A DNA stretch of 64,000 bases from Bacteroidota bacterium (GTDB lineage: Bacteria > Bacteroidota > JABWAT01): contig JAFLBE010000018.1 of NCBI GenBank assembly GCA_017303995.1, positions 1-64,000 on the forward strand, in the 5' to 3' direction. The notes under the pieces are model-generated. The model saw nothing but the letters and a program-made list of their open reading frames with translations, was not told the DNA's origin and did not search any database. This document shows positions 27,207 to 36,900 of this stretch, in pieces. Positions within the stretch are counted from its first letter, which is position 1. Each line of letters opens with the position of its first letter. The translations under genes and the position numbers were made by a program.

Positions 27207-30200
27207 TTATTGGATTACCCTTACAATTCCCGCACCGTTATACGATCGGTATTCTGGCAAATACATGGCATCAGCAGATGCATGGCCGAGTTTAAACGTT
27301 CCTCTTGTAACTGCCCGAACCAGATAATAAAATGTTTTTTCAGTTTTTGATCTATCCAAATCTGTGTAGAAACTGATTCTGTCATCTCTGACGTCAAAAT
27401 AATCTGGCTTGTCAGCATCCTTTATCCAGTCCATATCTCTTGCTGCATTAATTCTTGGATTTTCAATCTCAAGTCCGGCGGGTAAAAGATCTGTAACGAC
27501 AACATTATCTGCGTGAATTCCACCCAGGGTTTTCACCGTAAGTTTAACAACGATCAACTCATTTTGCCGGAAAGTGTTTCCAGTGGTACTTTTACCATCT
27601 CTGGTTAAAAACGTCCGTCTGACCTGTAAAAACTTATCCTCTGCAGGTTGAACACCAACTTCAGGTACACCTTCGGCTTCCCAATAAAACCAGGCTGAAC
27701 CTTTTCCAGTTGCTTTTAGTGTGACTTTATCACTTCCCAGTTTTTTAAGTTGCAGGTCCTGACCAGCCATCTCACCCAAAACTTTTCCTGATTGTTCAAC
27801 AGAAACTGAAGCCGTTCCAACCGATGATTTTGCCAATTTTCCCAAGGCAAGAGTTGAAAATGCAAGTTCCTGAGTATTTAGCCAGGCTTTTCCCTTTATT
27901 TGTTGGCTCAGAATCCGCGCAAATTCAGGTATTTTTGCTGAGTTAGGGTCAGAATCTATCAATGAATTCAGTACAAGTGCAATATCACGGATGGCCGATG
28001 AAAAGCTGGAACCCGTTTCCTGAACCGGATTAAAACCACCAAATGAGGTTGGTAGCATTGACCGGTAAGCACCGGCATCTCCAGCAAGTAAAAAGGCACA
28101 GGCCAGTAAATATTTACTATCTTCTGTGAGTTCATTTTGAATGGTTCTGTAATAGTTCATGCTTGATAAATCAGGTTTACCAGCTAGGGAAAGAATATAA
28201 ATAGAATAAAGTATTTCCCTTTGGACTAATTTTTTATAATAAGTTTGACCGGCATTGTCGTAGAAGTAGTAAGTTTCAGTTTCTCTGCTTTTTGCCTTGA
28301 TTGAAAGGTAATCAAGCAGGTTCCTGATGGCTTTAGGGGAAACTTCGAAACCGGCTTTTTTCGCCTCATAGAGAAAATGAGCTGCGTAAGCTGATGACCA
28401 CCAGTCGGCTTCTTCTGATCCCGGCCAGAGTGCAATTCCGCCATTGTAGAGCTGTCTTGACTGAACGGTTTGAATTCCAGTCTGAATGTACTCATTAATT
28501 CTGCCATCCTTAATGGAACCGGGTTTCAATAGTTTCGCAAGATCGTCGAGATAAAGCAGAGGGAAGGCAGCAGAAACGGTTTGTTCTGTACAACCGTGCG
28601 GATATTCAATGAGTTTATCCAGTTTTTCTTTTAACTCAACTGCCGGTGATTTGGAAAGAACCAATGAGCGGCTAACTGTAGAAGGAAGTAATCCGTCCGG
28701 AAAGGTGACCGATTTATTTTCTCCGGACTTGATAACACCTGAATCTGTAAATTTTCTCAGAACTGAAACCGGTCTCACCGAGAGTTCTGTTGTTTCAGTC
28801 ATCGTTTCACCATTTGCCTGCACTGAAACAATAATTTTACCGATTCCCGGTTCAGCTTTTGCTGCAAAGCGAAAGACAGGTTGGTCTTCAGATCCGGCTT
28901 TAATAGTAAGATTTTGACTTGATGCACCACTTACCCGAACCGGACCTTCAGTTTTTACTGAAACCGTAACCTGAAGTGGTGTTTTCATCGTATTTGCAAG
29001 CATGACCGGTGAAACAATTGAATCACCCGGACTCAAAAATCTGGGAAGAGCCGTACTGATCACAACAGGGTCAGCTACTTTCATGTGCTTTTCAGAAAAT
29101 CCAAATTGGTTAGCTTTGTAAGCAACGGCCATAATTCTGAGATCACCAGAAAACTGAGGAATGGAAATCGGGAATGAGACCTCACCGTCTTTGTCTGTTT
29201 TCAGAATTCCGCTCCAGAACGACACCAGTTGAGTTCTCCTTGCTGACATCGGATTGATTCTTTTATTCAGATTGTACTTATCACCACCTGTTGATTGCCT
29301 GAATTGCAAATCCGGATAGATATTGGCGAAGAAATCATATGATTCTACAGAAAGGGCACGTTTCTGGAAAAACCATGAGAACGGATCGGGTGTCGCAAAA
29401 TTCTTCACCTGAAGAATTCCTTCATCAACAACAGCAACCGTAACCTGAATATTTTGTTCACTTTCAGTTTTCACTTTAATGATTTGCTGTCGGTTTGATC
29501 TTGATGATTCTTCTGCAACAATTTCAACAGGGAGTTTCTGACTTGATCTTGTGATCGAAATATTGGCAAAACCATGGGCAACTTTTAGTGGAAGCGATCC
29601 GTCGTCCAACGGTCTGAAAAGTGTTGCAGAAATGTACACATTCGGCAAATATTCTGCTTTTAACGGAAGTGTAAGTTTTGCCGTTTTTTTATCAGTTTCC
29701 AGCCAGAAATAATCTGTCATCTTATTTCGTTCAACAGTAACCAGCAATTTTCCAGGAAATGGCGTGTTGAACAGAATTTCAGCCTTTTCGCCGGTTTCAT
29801 AAGCGTCTTTATCAGCCTTGATTTCAATCAGACCTTCCGGATTTACTGCAAATGAACTGGATTCAGTATCGCCGTAACGGTAGGCATAAAATGATTTTGA
29901 AACCCATGAATCAGTTCCGGGACTTCCAATTCTGATTTCATAATTTCCTGATTCTAACGGATTAAAAGTCACAACTGTCTGATCACCTGACAGTGTAATG
30001 ACGTTATCAACCAGTGTCTTTTTTAATTCCTGGGATTGGTAACGGTAACCACCCCAGTTGTTTTTTACCAACACGGTTTCCCAGATTGATCTGATAACCT
30101 GAACTTTTGCTTTTACTCCAGATTGGATGGTTCCTTTCATATCAACAGCAAGAACCGGAATCTGAAGGGGAACCCGGGTTCCAACATAATCTTCAAAATC

Positions 30201-32654
30201 TTTTATGCCGAAAAAGACAGGTTGGGTTTGGATGGTGGATGTTTGCAGGCGATTTACAGGCCGGCCATTTTCGTCAAAAACTGCAGTGAAAACCCGGGCC
30301 TGAAGCAGTCCGGAATTTGCATACTCTGCCGGGATTTGAAAACTTTGAGTAAACCCTCCGTCCTCCCCGGTTTTCCCCTGACGGACATCCTTATTGAAAA
30401 CAGGCTCATTACTTCTTTTTATATCAAAAATATAATCAGGAAGGTTTTTTGCTTTAAAGGGTAGCCTTACAATTGAAAGCTCCATTTCATAATTCCGGTT
30501 CACTGCCGGAGGACCAAATAAGTTGAACGCTGATCCTGTTGCAATGAACATATCACCAGGTTTAACCACATCCTTTGAAAGGGAAGTGTTTACACTCATC
30601 CGATCCGGAATGAATTCTTCGACACTGATCGGAATGGAATTTAAAAGAACATCATTTCCGCCATAAATTTCAGCAATATACTGTCCGGTCATTGAACTGA
30701 GTCCGATTGCTTGTTTAAACTCGAATCCACCCTGCGAATCGGTCACAATTTTTGATGCGCTCAATTCCTGACCATTTGGCTGAATGATTTTGACTTTAAA
30801 CGGAATGGCTGAAACAGGTTTCCAGTCTTCGCTTCTTATGATCCCGGCCAGATTAATCACTTCACCCGGACGGTAAATATTTCTTTCCGGATACAGATAA
30901 GCCAGATAGCCTGAAAGATTTTCCCTGAATCCGCCAACATCAAATCTTGACATTTCAACCTGGGTTGAACTGAATAACAGCAAGTTGAAATCACTTCCTT
31001 TTTGTGCAGTGATCATAACCGGAGTAAAATCAGGTGCTTTTTCAAGAAAATCGGGAATTACAGCAACTCCGTTTTTGTCGGTTTTTGCTTTTGTAATTAT
31101 TTGGTTGTTCTGACTGATAACTGTTAGTTGAACATCAGAAGCGGGTTCAGCCGTTTTGATTGAGACAGCAAAAACATGAAGTCCTTTTTCTGATTTTTTT
31201 GCGATTAGGGCAATGTCTGAATAGGCTACAATTGAAGACGCCCGTTCCCACCGGTCGTCGGTACTTTCAACCATGACAACGAAAATACCATTTAACCCAT
31301 CCTGAACAGGCATTGGGAACTGAAGGAGGGCAGTTCCTTTTTGCTTTGGAAGTGATTTGGTTTCAATAATCTGATCGTGAACAACAACACCATACATCTT
31401 GTTGTCAATAATTCCACTTGCATTAAAAGTTTGTTTTTGTGAACGGATCCAGTTTCCTTCTTCATCCTCTTCATAGCTATATTCCTCTGTGCGGTCAGCA
31501 AAAAAAGTAAGATTGTTTTCAAAAACCTTCATCACTCTGATTCTGACTTTTGGAATGTTCGTGATTTTTACACCGATCAATCGGTTCGACTGACTCGACA
31601 TGTACATATTCGTTTTATCAGTAAATGCGATATCCGGTTCTGGTTCTGCAAATGAAAACACCTGGTCATAATCGTCACCAAGTGCACCAAAAAGTCCTCT
31701 TATTTTTCCTGAAATTTTAAGTGTATAATTCTTCCCGGTGTTAAAATCACCCTTTATCAGAAATCCATCTTCCTCTTTTTCAATGGTTAATGCGACAGAC
31801 GGGTCGGTAGAAACCAATCCTTCCAACTTGGAATCTTCAATGCTTTGGTTTGTTTTTACTCTGATGAAGGCACTGCCATCTTCAATCATGGGCAAAACTG
31901 ATAAAATTTCAATTCCTTCTTTTTTTGGAAGGATAAAAAAGCTTGACAATTCCTCTTTCGTCCTGGCTGAACTTTCAACGTTTCCTAAACCAGATTTTAT
32001 TGTCAGGCGAACTTCTTCACCTTCAAGCCCTTTACTTGTTTTTTCTTCGATGGCAATTGAAACGTCTTTTTCAGGTGCAGAAGTTGAAAGTGTAAAGGGA
32101 AGATCTTTTCCTTTACACGTTAATACCACTGAACTTCCAAGATCGGCCGGATTGATCACGTAGTTGAACCGGATATTTACTCTTACAATAAGTGAAGTTG
32201 GAGAATCGGCGGGCCGTGTCCAGATTGGATCTGCTGAATAGATTTTTAAATAGGGTGTATGAAAACTGGTCGGATCATCCTTTTTAATCTGTAAATCAGT
32301 TTTGAGATGAATTGTTAATGTGTCGGTTAGTTCAGCCAGATAATCTGTTGATCCGGCAAAAGGCTCTTCAGGTGAAAATTGAAGGGAGTTTTTTGTAAGC
32401 CACTTAAATTTACCGGGAATAGAAGGGGTAAATTTGATATATTTTTCTGTCATCCACTGATTGAGAAGGGAATCGGGAACCAGATCCTGACTAAAATTGA
32501 AAACCAGATTTTGTTTAAGTTCAATTTCTTCGTTAAAGTTGGTACTGTCAATTCTAACTTCATTCGGATTGCTGCAGGAAATGGGGATTAATCCTGCAAA
32601 TAAGATCATTGTAACAATGAAGAATTGAGAAAAAGGTGATTTATTAGTTTTCAT
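27207..32654 (-). CDS. Alpha-2-macroglobulin family lipoprotein with thioester motif
   Basis: A protein of 1,815 residues. The ATG at 32654 is preferred over 32681 because GAGGAATTCCTA sits just upstream and the lipoprotein signal follows (lipobox ISC, Cys27). MG-type beta domains fill the first two thirds, including the YRPGEVINLAGIIR strand typical of bacterial MG2 domains. The bait region is near the middle, and the thioester site YPHGCTEQ has its cysteine at about residue 1355, followed by an alpha/alpha thioester domain. Bacterial homologues trap proteases in the periplasm and usually pair with PBP1C; no pbpC is present here. The nearest neighbour, divergently encoded, is the protease Prc. 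Confidence 0.92.
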   Translation of the reverse strand: MKTNKSPFSQFFIVTMILFAGLIPISCSNPNEVRIDSTNFNEEIELKQNLVFNFSQDLVPDSLLNQWMTEKYIKFTPSIPGKFKWLTKNSLQFSPEEPFAGSTDYLAELTDTLTIHLKTDLQIKKDDPTSFHTPYLKIYSADPIWTRPADSPTSLIVRVNIRFNYVINPADLGSSVVLTCKGKDLPFTLSTSAPEKDVSIAIEEKTSKGLEGEEVRLTIKSGLGNVESSARTKEELSSFFILPKKEGIEILSVLPMIEDGSAFIRVKTNQSIEDSKLEGLVSTDPSVALTIEKEEDGFLIKGDFNTGKNYTLKISGKIRGLFGALGDDYDQVFSFAEPEPDIAFTDKTNMYMSSQSNRLIGVKITNIPKVRIRVMKVFENNLTFFADRTEEYSYEEDEEGNWIRSQKQTFNASGIIDNKMYGVVVHDQIIETKSLPKQKGTALLQFPMPVQDGLNGIFVVMVESTDDRWERASSIVAYSDIALIAKKSEKGLHVFAVSIKTAEPASDVQLTVISQNNQIITKAKTDKNGVAVIPDFLEKAPDFTPVMITAQKGSDFNLLLFSSTQVEMSRFDVGGFRENLSGYLAYLYPERNIYRPGEVINLAGIIRSEDWKPVSAIPFKVKIIQPNGQELSASKIVTDSQGGFEFKQAIGLSSMTGQYIAEIYGGNDVLLNSIPISVEEFIPDRMSVNTSLSKDVVKPGDMFIATGSAFNLFGPPAVNRNYEMELSIVRLPFKAKNLPDYIFDIKRSNEPVFNKDVRQGKTGEDGGFTQSFQIPAEYANSGLLQARVFTAVFDENGRPVNRLQTSTIQTQPVFFGIKDFEDYVGTRVPLQIPVLAVDMKGTIQSGVKAKVQVIRSIWETVLVKNNWGGYRYQSQELKKTLVDNVITLSGDQTVVTFNPLESGNYEIRIGSPGTDSWVSKSFYAYRYGDTESSSFAVNPEGLIEIKADKDAYETGEKAEILFNTPFPGKLLVTVERNKMTDYFWLETDKKTAKLTLPLKAEYLPNVYISATLFRPLDDGSLPLKVAHGFANISITRSSQKLPVEIVAEESSRSNRQQIIKVKTESEQNIQVTVAVVDEGILQVKNFATPDPFSWFFQKRALSVESYDFFANIYPDLQFRQSTGGDKYNLNKRINPMSARRTQLVSFWSGILKTDKDGEVSFPISIPQFSGDLRIMAVAYKANQFGFSEKHMKVADPVVISTALPRFLSPGDSIVSPVMLANTMKTPLQVTVSVKTEGPVRVSGASSQNLTIKAGSEDQPVFRFAAKAEPGIGKIIVSVQANGETMTETTELSVRPVSVLRKFTDSGVIKSGENKSVTFPDGLLPSTVSRSLVLSKSPAVELKEKLDKLIEYPHGCTEQTVSAAFPLLYLDDLAKLLKPGSIKDGRINEYIQTGIQTVQSRQLYNGGIALWPGSEEADWWSSAYAAHFLYEAKKAGFEVSPKAIRNLLDYLSIKAKSRETETYYFYDNAGQTYYKKLVQREILYSIYILSLAGKPDLSSMNYYRTIQNELTEDSKYLLACAFLLAGDAGAYRSMLPTSFGGFNPVQETGSSFSSAIRDIALVLNSLIDSDPNSAKIPEFARILSQQIKGKAWLNTQELAFSTLALGKLAKSSVGTASVSVEQSGKVLGEMAGQDLQLKKLGSDKVTLKATGKGSAWFYWEAEGVPEVGVQPAEDKFLQVRRTFLTRDGKSTTGNTFRQNELIVVKLTVKTLGGIHADNVVVTDLLPAGLEIENPRINAARDMDWIKDADKPDYFDVRDDRISFYTDLDRSKTEKTFYYLVRAVTRGTFKLGHASADAMYLPEYRSYNGAGIVRVIQ

Positions 32655-32917
32655 TAGGAATTCCTCGGCTATCGATATCACTAAAAATAGCCTTGCAGAA
32701 TCTTAATATCAATGTCAGATTCCAAAGTCATGACCTTAAAATCTAAAAGTTGAAAACCTGGAAAATTTGTCAGATTGAAACTAAAAGAAAGAGTTAACTG
32801 TATGAAGACGGGAACCAGGAGTGCAAATCGTGCTCTAAATCAAAATAAGTAGGGCGAAACAGGCACTTTTCCTGACTTATTTCGGTCTTTGAAAAAAAAT
32901 GATTATTTTTCGACACT

Positions 32918-35023
32918 ATGAAAACGGATAACGATATGAAAAAAACGCTGCCACTGGCCTTCTTCTTTTTTATTCTGATTATTTCAGGAACTGTATTTGC
33001 CCTTTCCGGCCAAAAAACGGCGGTTTTAGGTCCTGTAACCCTCGAGCCGGAACCCAAGCATGCAATGGTTTCCAAAATCGTCTCTTTTATTGTTTCAAAA
33101 AACCATTATTCCCCCAAACCACTTAATGATTCGCTCTCTTCCCGGATTCTCGATAAATACATTGGTTCCCTGGATTTTTACAAGATTTATTTTTTCAGAA
33201 ATGATCTTGTTGAATTTGAAGGATACCGGTACCAGATTGATGACATGTTGAAATCGGGTGATCTTGCGGGCGTTTATCTCATTTTTAATCGGTTTTCAAA
33301 ACGGTTAAATGAGCGGATTGATTACGCGCTAGGTGTTGTTGACAGTAACTTCAATTTTAACGCAGATGAATCCTTTCAGTTTGATCGAGAAAATGCTACC
33401 TGGTTTACTTCCGAAAAAGAAATGAATGATTATTGGCGGAAACGTATTAAATATGAAGTGCTGAATCTGGTCGTTGCCGGCAGAGATTCAACAGCTGCCA
33501 AAACGGTAAGAAAAAGATATGAAAATCTTCGCAGTCAGATCGCCAAAAATAACAGCGAAGATGTTTTTCAGATTTTCATGAATGCATTCAGTGAAGAACA
33601 GGATCCGCACTCTTCTTACTTTTCCCCAAAAACCTCAGAAGATTTTAAAATCAATATGAGTTTGTCGCTTGAAGGAATCGGTGCACAGCTCACTCAGGAA
33701 AATGACTACGTTAAAATCAGGGAATTAATTGCTGGCGGACCTGCATTCAGAAGTAAGGAGCTGGCACCAAATGATCGCATTACCGGTGTTGGTCAGGGTG
33801 ATTCCGGTGAAGTTGTTGATGTTGTTGGCTGGCGTCTAGATGATGTGGTTTCTCTGATCAGAGGTCCGAAAGGAACAGTTGTCAGGTTGCTCGTTATTGG
33901 TGCAAACGATGATTTAGCTTCACCTGGAAAAATTGTAAAACTGACACGAGACAAAATTAAACTGGAAGAACAGGCAGCCAAAAGTCAGGTAATTGAAGTT
34001 AATTTTAAGGGAAAAACGAAAAAAATCGGTGTCATAAAGGTTCCAACTTTTTACACAGATTTTGAAGCCCGTCAACGTGGAGACAAAGACTATAAAAGTA
34101 CAACCCGTGATGTTAAACGGTTAATTGCTGAACTCAAAGAAAAGAAGGTTGATGGGTTGATGATTGACGTTAGGTCTGATGGCGGTGGTTCACTCCAGGA
34201 AGCTATTGATCTGACCGGATTGTTTATTAATACAGGTCCCGTTGTTCAGGTGAAAGACTATCGGGGTACAATTGAAGTTGATGAAGACAATGATCCTGGT
34301 GTTTCGTGGGATGGACCACTTGCTGTTTTAGTAAACCGGTACAGTGCATCCGCTTCAGAAATTTTTGCTGCAGCTATTCAGGATTGGGGTCGTGGGGTGA
34401 TTATTGGCGATCAGAGTTTTGGAAAGGGAACTGTTCAGAATCTGGTTGACCTCGACCGTTATTTTCAGGGAACCAAAGAAACCAAAGCCGGACAATTGAA
34501 GTTGACGATTGCAAAGTTTTATAGGGTCAATGGTGGGAGTACACAGATTAATGGCGTAACACCAGATATTGAAATGCCGTCTTTAATTGATAAAACCAAA
34601 GCTGGAGAGGCCAGTGAAGCTACAGCACTTCAGTGGGATAAAATTGCACCGGCGAATTATAAACCGGTTGCAGATCTTCAGCCACTAATCAAACAGCTTT
34701 CAGCTGATTCCAAAAAAAGAATGGAAGCCGACCAGGAATTTATTTTCCTGCTTGATGATAAAAAAGATGTTCTTGCAGAAAGCAAAAAAAACGAAGTCTC
34801 TCTTAACATTACAAAGCTAAAAGCTGAACGTGATGCAAAGGAACTGAAAAAGAAAGCAAGAGAAGCCAGCCGGATTGCCTCTAAAATTCAATTTGAGTCT
34901 GAGGGTGTTGCTGACCAAAATGAAGATGGTGAAAAGCCAGATGATGCAAAAAAGACGGATCCGGTTTTAACTGAATCGGCCACTATAACTGCGCATCTTG
35001 GTGTTTTAAAACCAAAATGGTGA
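32918..35023 (+). CDS. prc: Carboxy-terminal processing protease Prc (S41)
   Basis: A 701-residue periplasmic tail-specific protease. It has an N-terminal membrane anchor or signal (about residues 9-29), a Prc-type helical N-domain, a PDZ domain (about 245-335), and the S41 catalytic domain with VNRYSASASEIFAAA and FGKGTVQ. By comparison with E. coli Prc, the catalytic serine is 478 and the lysine 503, 25 residues apart as expected. A lysine-rich C-terminal domain (about 560-680) is of the DUF3340 kind. The ATG at 32918 or another at 32936 could be the start. It lies divergent to the macroglobulin gene and 4 nt before a PAP2 gene. Confidence 0.92.
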   Translation: MKTDNDMKKTLPLAFFFFILIISGTVFALSGQKTAVLGPVTLEPEPKHAMVSKIVSFIVSKNHYSPKPLNDSLSSRILDKYIGSLDFYKIYFFRNDLVEFEGYRYQIDDMLKSGDLAGVYLIFNRFSKRLNERIDYALGVVDSNFNFNADESFQFDRENATWFTSEKEMNDYWRKRIKYEVLNLVVAGRDSTAAKTVRKRYENLRSQIAKNNSEDVFQIFMNAFSEEQDPHSSYFSPKTSEDFKINMSLSLEGIGAQLTQENDYVKIRELIAGGPAFRSKELAPNDRITGVGQGDSGEVVDVVGWRLDDVVSLIRGPKGTVVRLLVIGANDDLASPGKIVKLTRDKIKLEEQAAKSQVIEVNFKGKTKKIGVIKVPTFYTDFEARQRGDKDYKSTTRDVKRLIAELKEKKVDGLMIDVRSDGGGSLQEAIDLTGLFINTGPVVQVKDYRGTIEVDEDNDPGVSWDGPLAVLVNRYSASASEIFAAAIQDWGRGVIIGDQSFGKGTVQNLVDLDRYFQGTKETKAGQLKLTIAKFYRVNGGSTQINGVTPDIEMPSLIDKTKAGEASEATALQWDKIAPANYKPVADLQPLIKQLSADSKKRMEADQEFIFLLDDKKDVLAESKKNEVSLNITKLKAERDAKELKKKAREASRIASKIQFESEGVADQNEDGEKPDDAKKTDPVLTESATITAHLGVLKPKW

Positions 35024-35027
35024 GAAA

Positions 35028-35573
35028 ATGAAAAAGGTCCTTCGCAGAATAAAAGCCTGGGACCGGCGAATGATTTTTTTAGTTATTTCAAAACGAAGAA
35101 GCGGGCTAACCCGCTTTTTCGTTTTGATGACACGTCTTGGGGACGGCTGGTTTTATTTTCTGATTGCTTTTCTTCAGATTCTATTTCTTCCGTTTCAGCT
35201 CTCCTGGCTCATTTTTGGCGGAATTGCCTTTTCAATTGAACTTGCTCTTTATAAACTGATTAAACCTCTGAGTAAAAGGCGGAGACCCTTTCACCGCTAT
35301 CCGGGAATCAAAAACCTTGTCATTCCGCCCGATCTTTATTCTTTCCCATCCGGACATACCGCAGCCGCAACGGTTGCGGTTTTTGTTTTTTCAATAAATG
35401 CCCCGGTTCTTCTGCCAATTCTCATACTGTTTGCAATTCTTGTGGGGCTTTCACGGGTTTACCTTGGCGTCCACTATCCTACTGATGTGATTGTTGGGGC
35501 ACTTCTGGCATTGCTGTCACTTTTTCTGGCTACAAAACTCACCGAATTAATTTTATCAATACTGTTTAATTAG
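35028..35573 (+). CDS. PAP2 family membrane phosphatase
   Basis: A 181-residue integral membrane lipid phosphatase. Motifs are KLIKPLSKRRRPF (C1), FPSGHTAAA (C2) and SRVYLGVHYPTDV (C3), with the catalytic histidines in C2 and C3. It has about five membrane segments. Substrates of such enzymes include undecaprenyl pyrophosphate and phosphatidic or phosphatidylglycerol phosphate. It starts 4 nt after prc and is clearly paralogous to the gene at 36351, from which a toxin-antitoxin module separates it. Confidence 0.88.
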   Translation: MKKVLRRIKAWDRRMIFLVISKRRSGLTRFFVLMTRLGDGWFYFLIAFLQILFLPFQLSWLIFGGIAFSIELALYKLIKPLSKRRRPFHRYPGIKNLVIPPDLYSFPSGHTAAATVAVFVFSINAPVLLPILILFAILVGLSRVYLGVHYPTDVIVGALLALLSLFLATKLTELILSILFN

Positions 35574-35599
35574 AATTTAAAGGACGTTCGATTTCAATA

Positions 35600-35640
35600 A
35601 AGTATATACTTGAAGTATATGCTTACGGGATGTATATTTG
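35600..35640 (+). promoter_or_regulatory. Promoter and tandem-palindrome operator of the toxin-antitoxin module
   Basis: AAGTATATACTT at 35600-35611 is a perfect 12-bp palindrome. After 1 nt a second copy, AAGTATATGCTT, lies at 35613-35624 with one mismatch. They overlap a promoter with TTG at 35610-35612, a 20-nt spacer, and TATATTTG at 35633-35640, an exact match to the Bacteroidota -7 element. An antitoxin bound to the palindromes would block this promoter, the usual autoregulation of such modules. Confidence 0.72.
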
Positions 35641-35660
35641 TTTAAAAAGGGGACTGTGAA

Positions 35661-35900
35661 ATGAAAACGGTATCATTAAAAATTGACGACTTAATTTTTG
35701 TCCAAACGGAAGAGATGCTTAAAAGTCTGAATAAACCAAGAAACCGATACATCAATGAAGCTCTTGAATTCTATAACCAGTATCAGAATCGCCTTCTGAT
35801 TGAAAATAAATTAAAATTAGAATCGGATCTGGTAAAGGCTGATTCAATGTCTGTGCTTGCAGAATTCGAAAGGATTGATGATGGTCATTCAGCAGTTTGA
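35661..35900 (+). CDS. MazE-like ribbon-helix-helix antitoxin
   Basis: A 79-residue small protein. The first 45 residues (MKTVSLKIDDLIFVQTEEML, then the helices ending EALEFYNQY) have the beta-helix-helix pattern of ribbon-helix-helix DNA-binding domains. The charged C-terminal half would wrap the toxin. A GGGGACTGTGAA ribosome site lies just upstream. It overlaps the PemK/MazF toxin gene by about 20 nt, and a palindromic operator lies in its promoter, both standard for antitoxin genes. Family assignment rests on fold pattern and context. Confidence 0.75.
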   Translation: MKTVSLKIDDLIFVQTEEMLKSLNKPRNRYINEALEFYNQYQNRLLIENKLKLESDLVKADSMSVLAEFERIDDGHSAV

Positions 35901-36228
35901 AATCTGGCTGGCCGATTTAAATCCACAAATCGGGACTGAACCCGGTAAAACCAGACCGGTATTAATTATCCAGACTGATTTATTGAATAAATTGCCTCAC
36001 CCATCCTCAATCGTTTGTCCGTTAACCACAAAAGTTGAGTTAAGATCAGATATTTTACGGGTTCACCTAAAAAAGGGGGAAGCGAATTTGGACCAAGATT
36101 CTGATGTAATGATTGATCAGATCAGGGCAATTGATAATAAACGGCTGATAAGGAAAATTGGAAATTTGCCGGTTCGGTTTATTTCAGGAGTAAAGACGAA
36201 TATTAGAATTATTCTCGATTTAGGTTAG
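35881..36228 (+). CDS. MazF/PemK family endoribonuclease toxin
   Basis: A 115-residue toxin that would cleave mRNA at short sequence motifs. The N-terminus QQFEIWLADLNPQIGTEPGKTRPVLIIQ is the PemK/MazF signature with the catalytic-loop arginine and glycines. SSIVCPLTTK and DQIRAIDNKRLIRKIG follow in the right order. The second of two adjacent ATGs (35881) has the best spacing from AAGGA; the frame is open back to 35857. It overlaps the antitoxin gene, ensuring coupled translation. The toxin is of full length with no visible defect. Confidence 0.88.
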   Translation: MVIQQFEIWLADLNPQIGTEPGKTRPVLIIQTDLLNKLPHPSSIVCPLTTKVELRSDILRVHLKKGEANLDQDSDVMIDQIRAIDNKRLIRKIGNLPVRFISGVKTNIRIILDLG

Positions 36229-36350
36229 TTCCTTCCACTTATTACCTGAATGTTACCAGAACGTGTTGTAACCATCCTATTGTTAATATTCCCTTTACGC
36301 TGACATCACTTTGATTCCTGACCTTTGTATGTGTAAAGCAAAGGAAAACT

Positions 36351-36878
36351 ATGTCAGAATTTTTAAATCGGATGCAAACCTGGGATGATCGCCTGATTCT
36401 TTCCATCATTTCTTTCCGTAGCCGTAACCTGACTTTTTTTATGAAAATCATGTCATCTGCCGGTGATGGTTATATTTATGTTCTTGCTGCTCTGGCAATT
36501 TATATGCTTCAGGGCATTTCAATCGATTGGTTAGCTTTTACAGTTTTGGCCTTTGCCTTTGAACTTGGTTTTTATAAACTGATCAAATCTGGCACATCAC
36601 GGCCAAGACCTTACCAGGCAAATCCTGGAATTATTAATCTGGTTATCCCTCCTGACCAGTTTTCGTTTCCTTCTGGGCATACTGCTGCTGCAACTGTTTC
36701 TGCTGTTGCTTTCAGTTTGATTTTCCCGGCTTTGATTCCGGTTTTTATTCTCTTTGCTTTTCTTGTCGGCACAAGCCGAGTCTATCTGGGTGTTCATTAC
36801 CCGACTGATATTGCAGCTGGTTTGATACTTGGTCTTGCCTCATGCGGGTTTTCTTACCTTTCAATGACGGCATTTTAA
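36351..36878 (+). CDS. PAP2 family membrane phosphatase (second copy)
   Basis: A 175-residue paralogue of the phosphatase at 35028. Shared motifs are WD-R near residue 12, FYKLIKSGTSRPRPY, PGIINLVIPPDQFSFPSGHTAAAT in part, and SRVYLGVHYPTDI. An AAGGAAAACT ribosome site precedes the ATG. The two copies probably arose by tandem duplication; the toxin-antitoxin module now lies between them. The sequences have diverged most in the first membrane segments. Confidence 0.88.
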   Translation: MSEFLNRMQTWDDRLILSIISFRSRNLTFFMKIMSSAGDGYIYVLAALAIYMLQGISIDWLAFTVLAFAFELGFYKLIKSGTSRPRPYQANPGIINLVIPPDQFSFPSGHTAAATVSAVAFSLIFPALIPVFILFAFLVGTSRVYLGVHYPTDIAAGLILGLASCGFSYLSMTAF

Positions 36879-36900
36879 TAGACAGAAAGTTTGTTTTTGC

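Noticed and set aside
31738-32163. Plus-strand frame of 141 codons inside the macroglobulin gene
   Set aside because: Lies fully antisense to a well-supported gene, without motifs or ribosome site. The macroglobulin frame explains the region.
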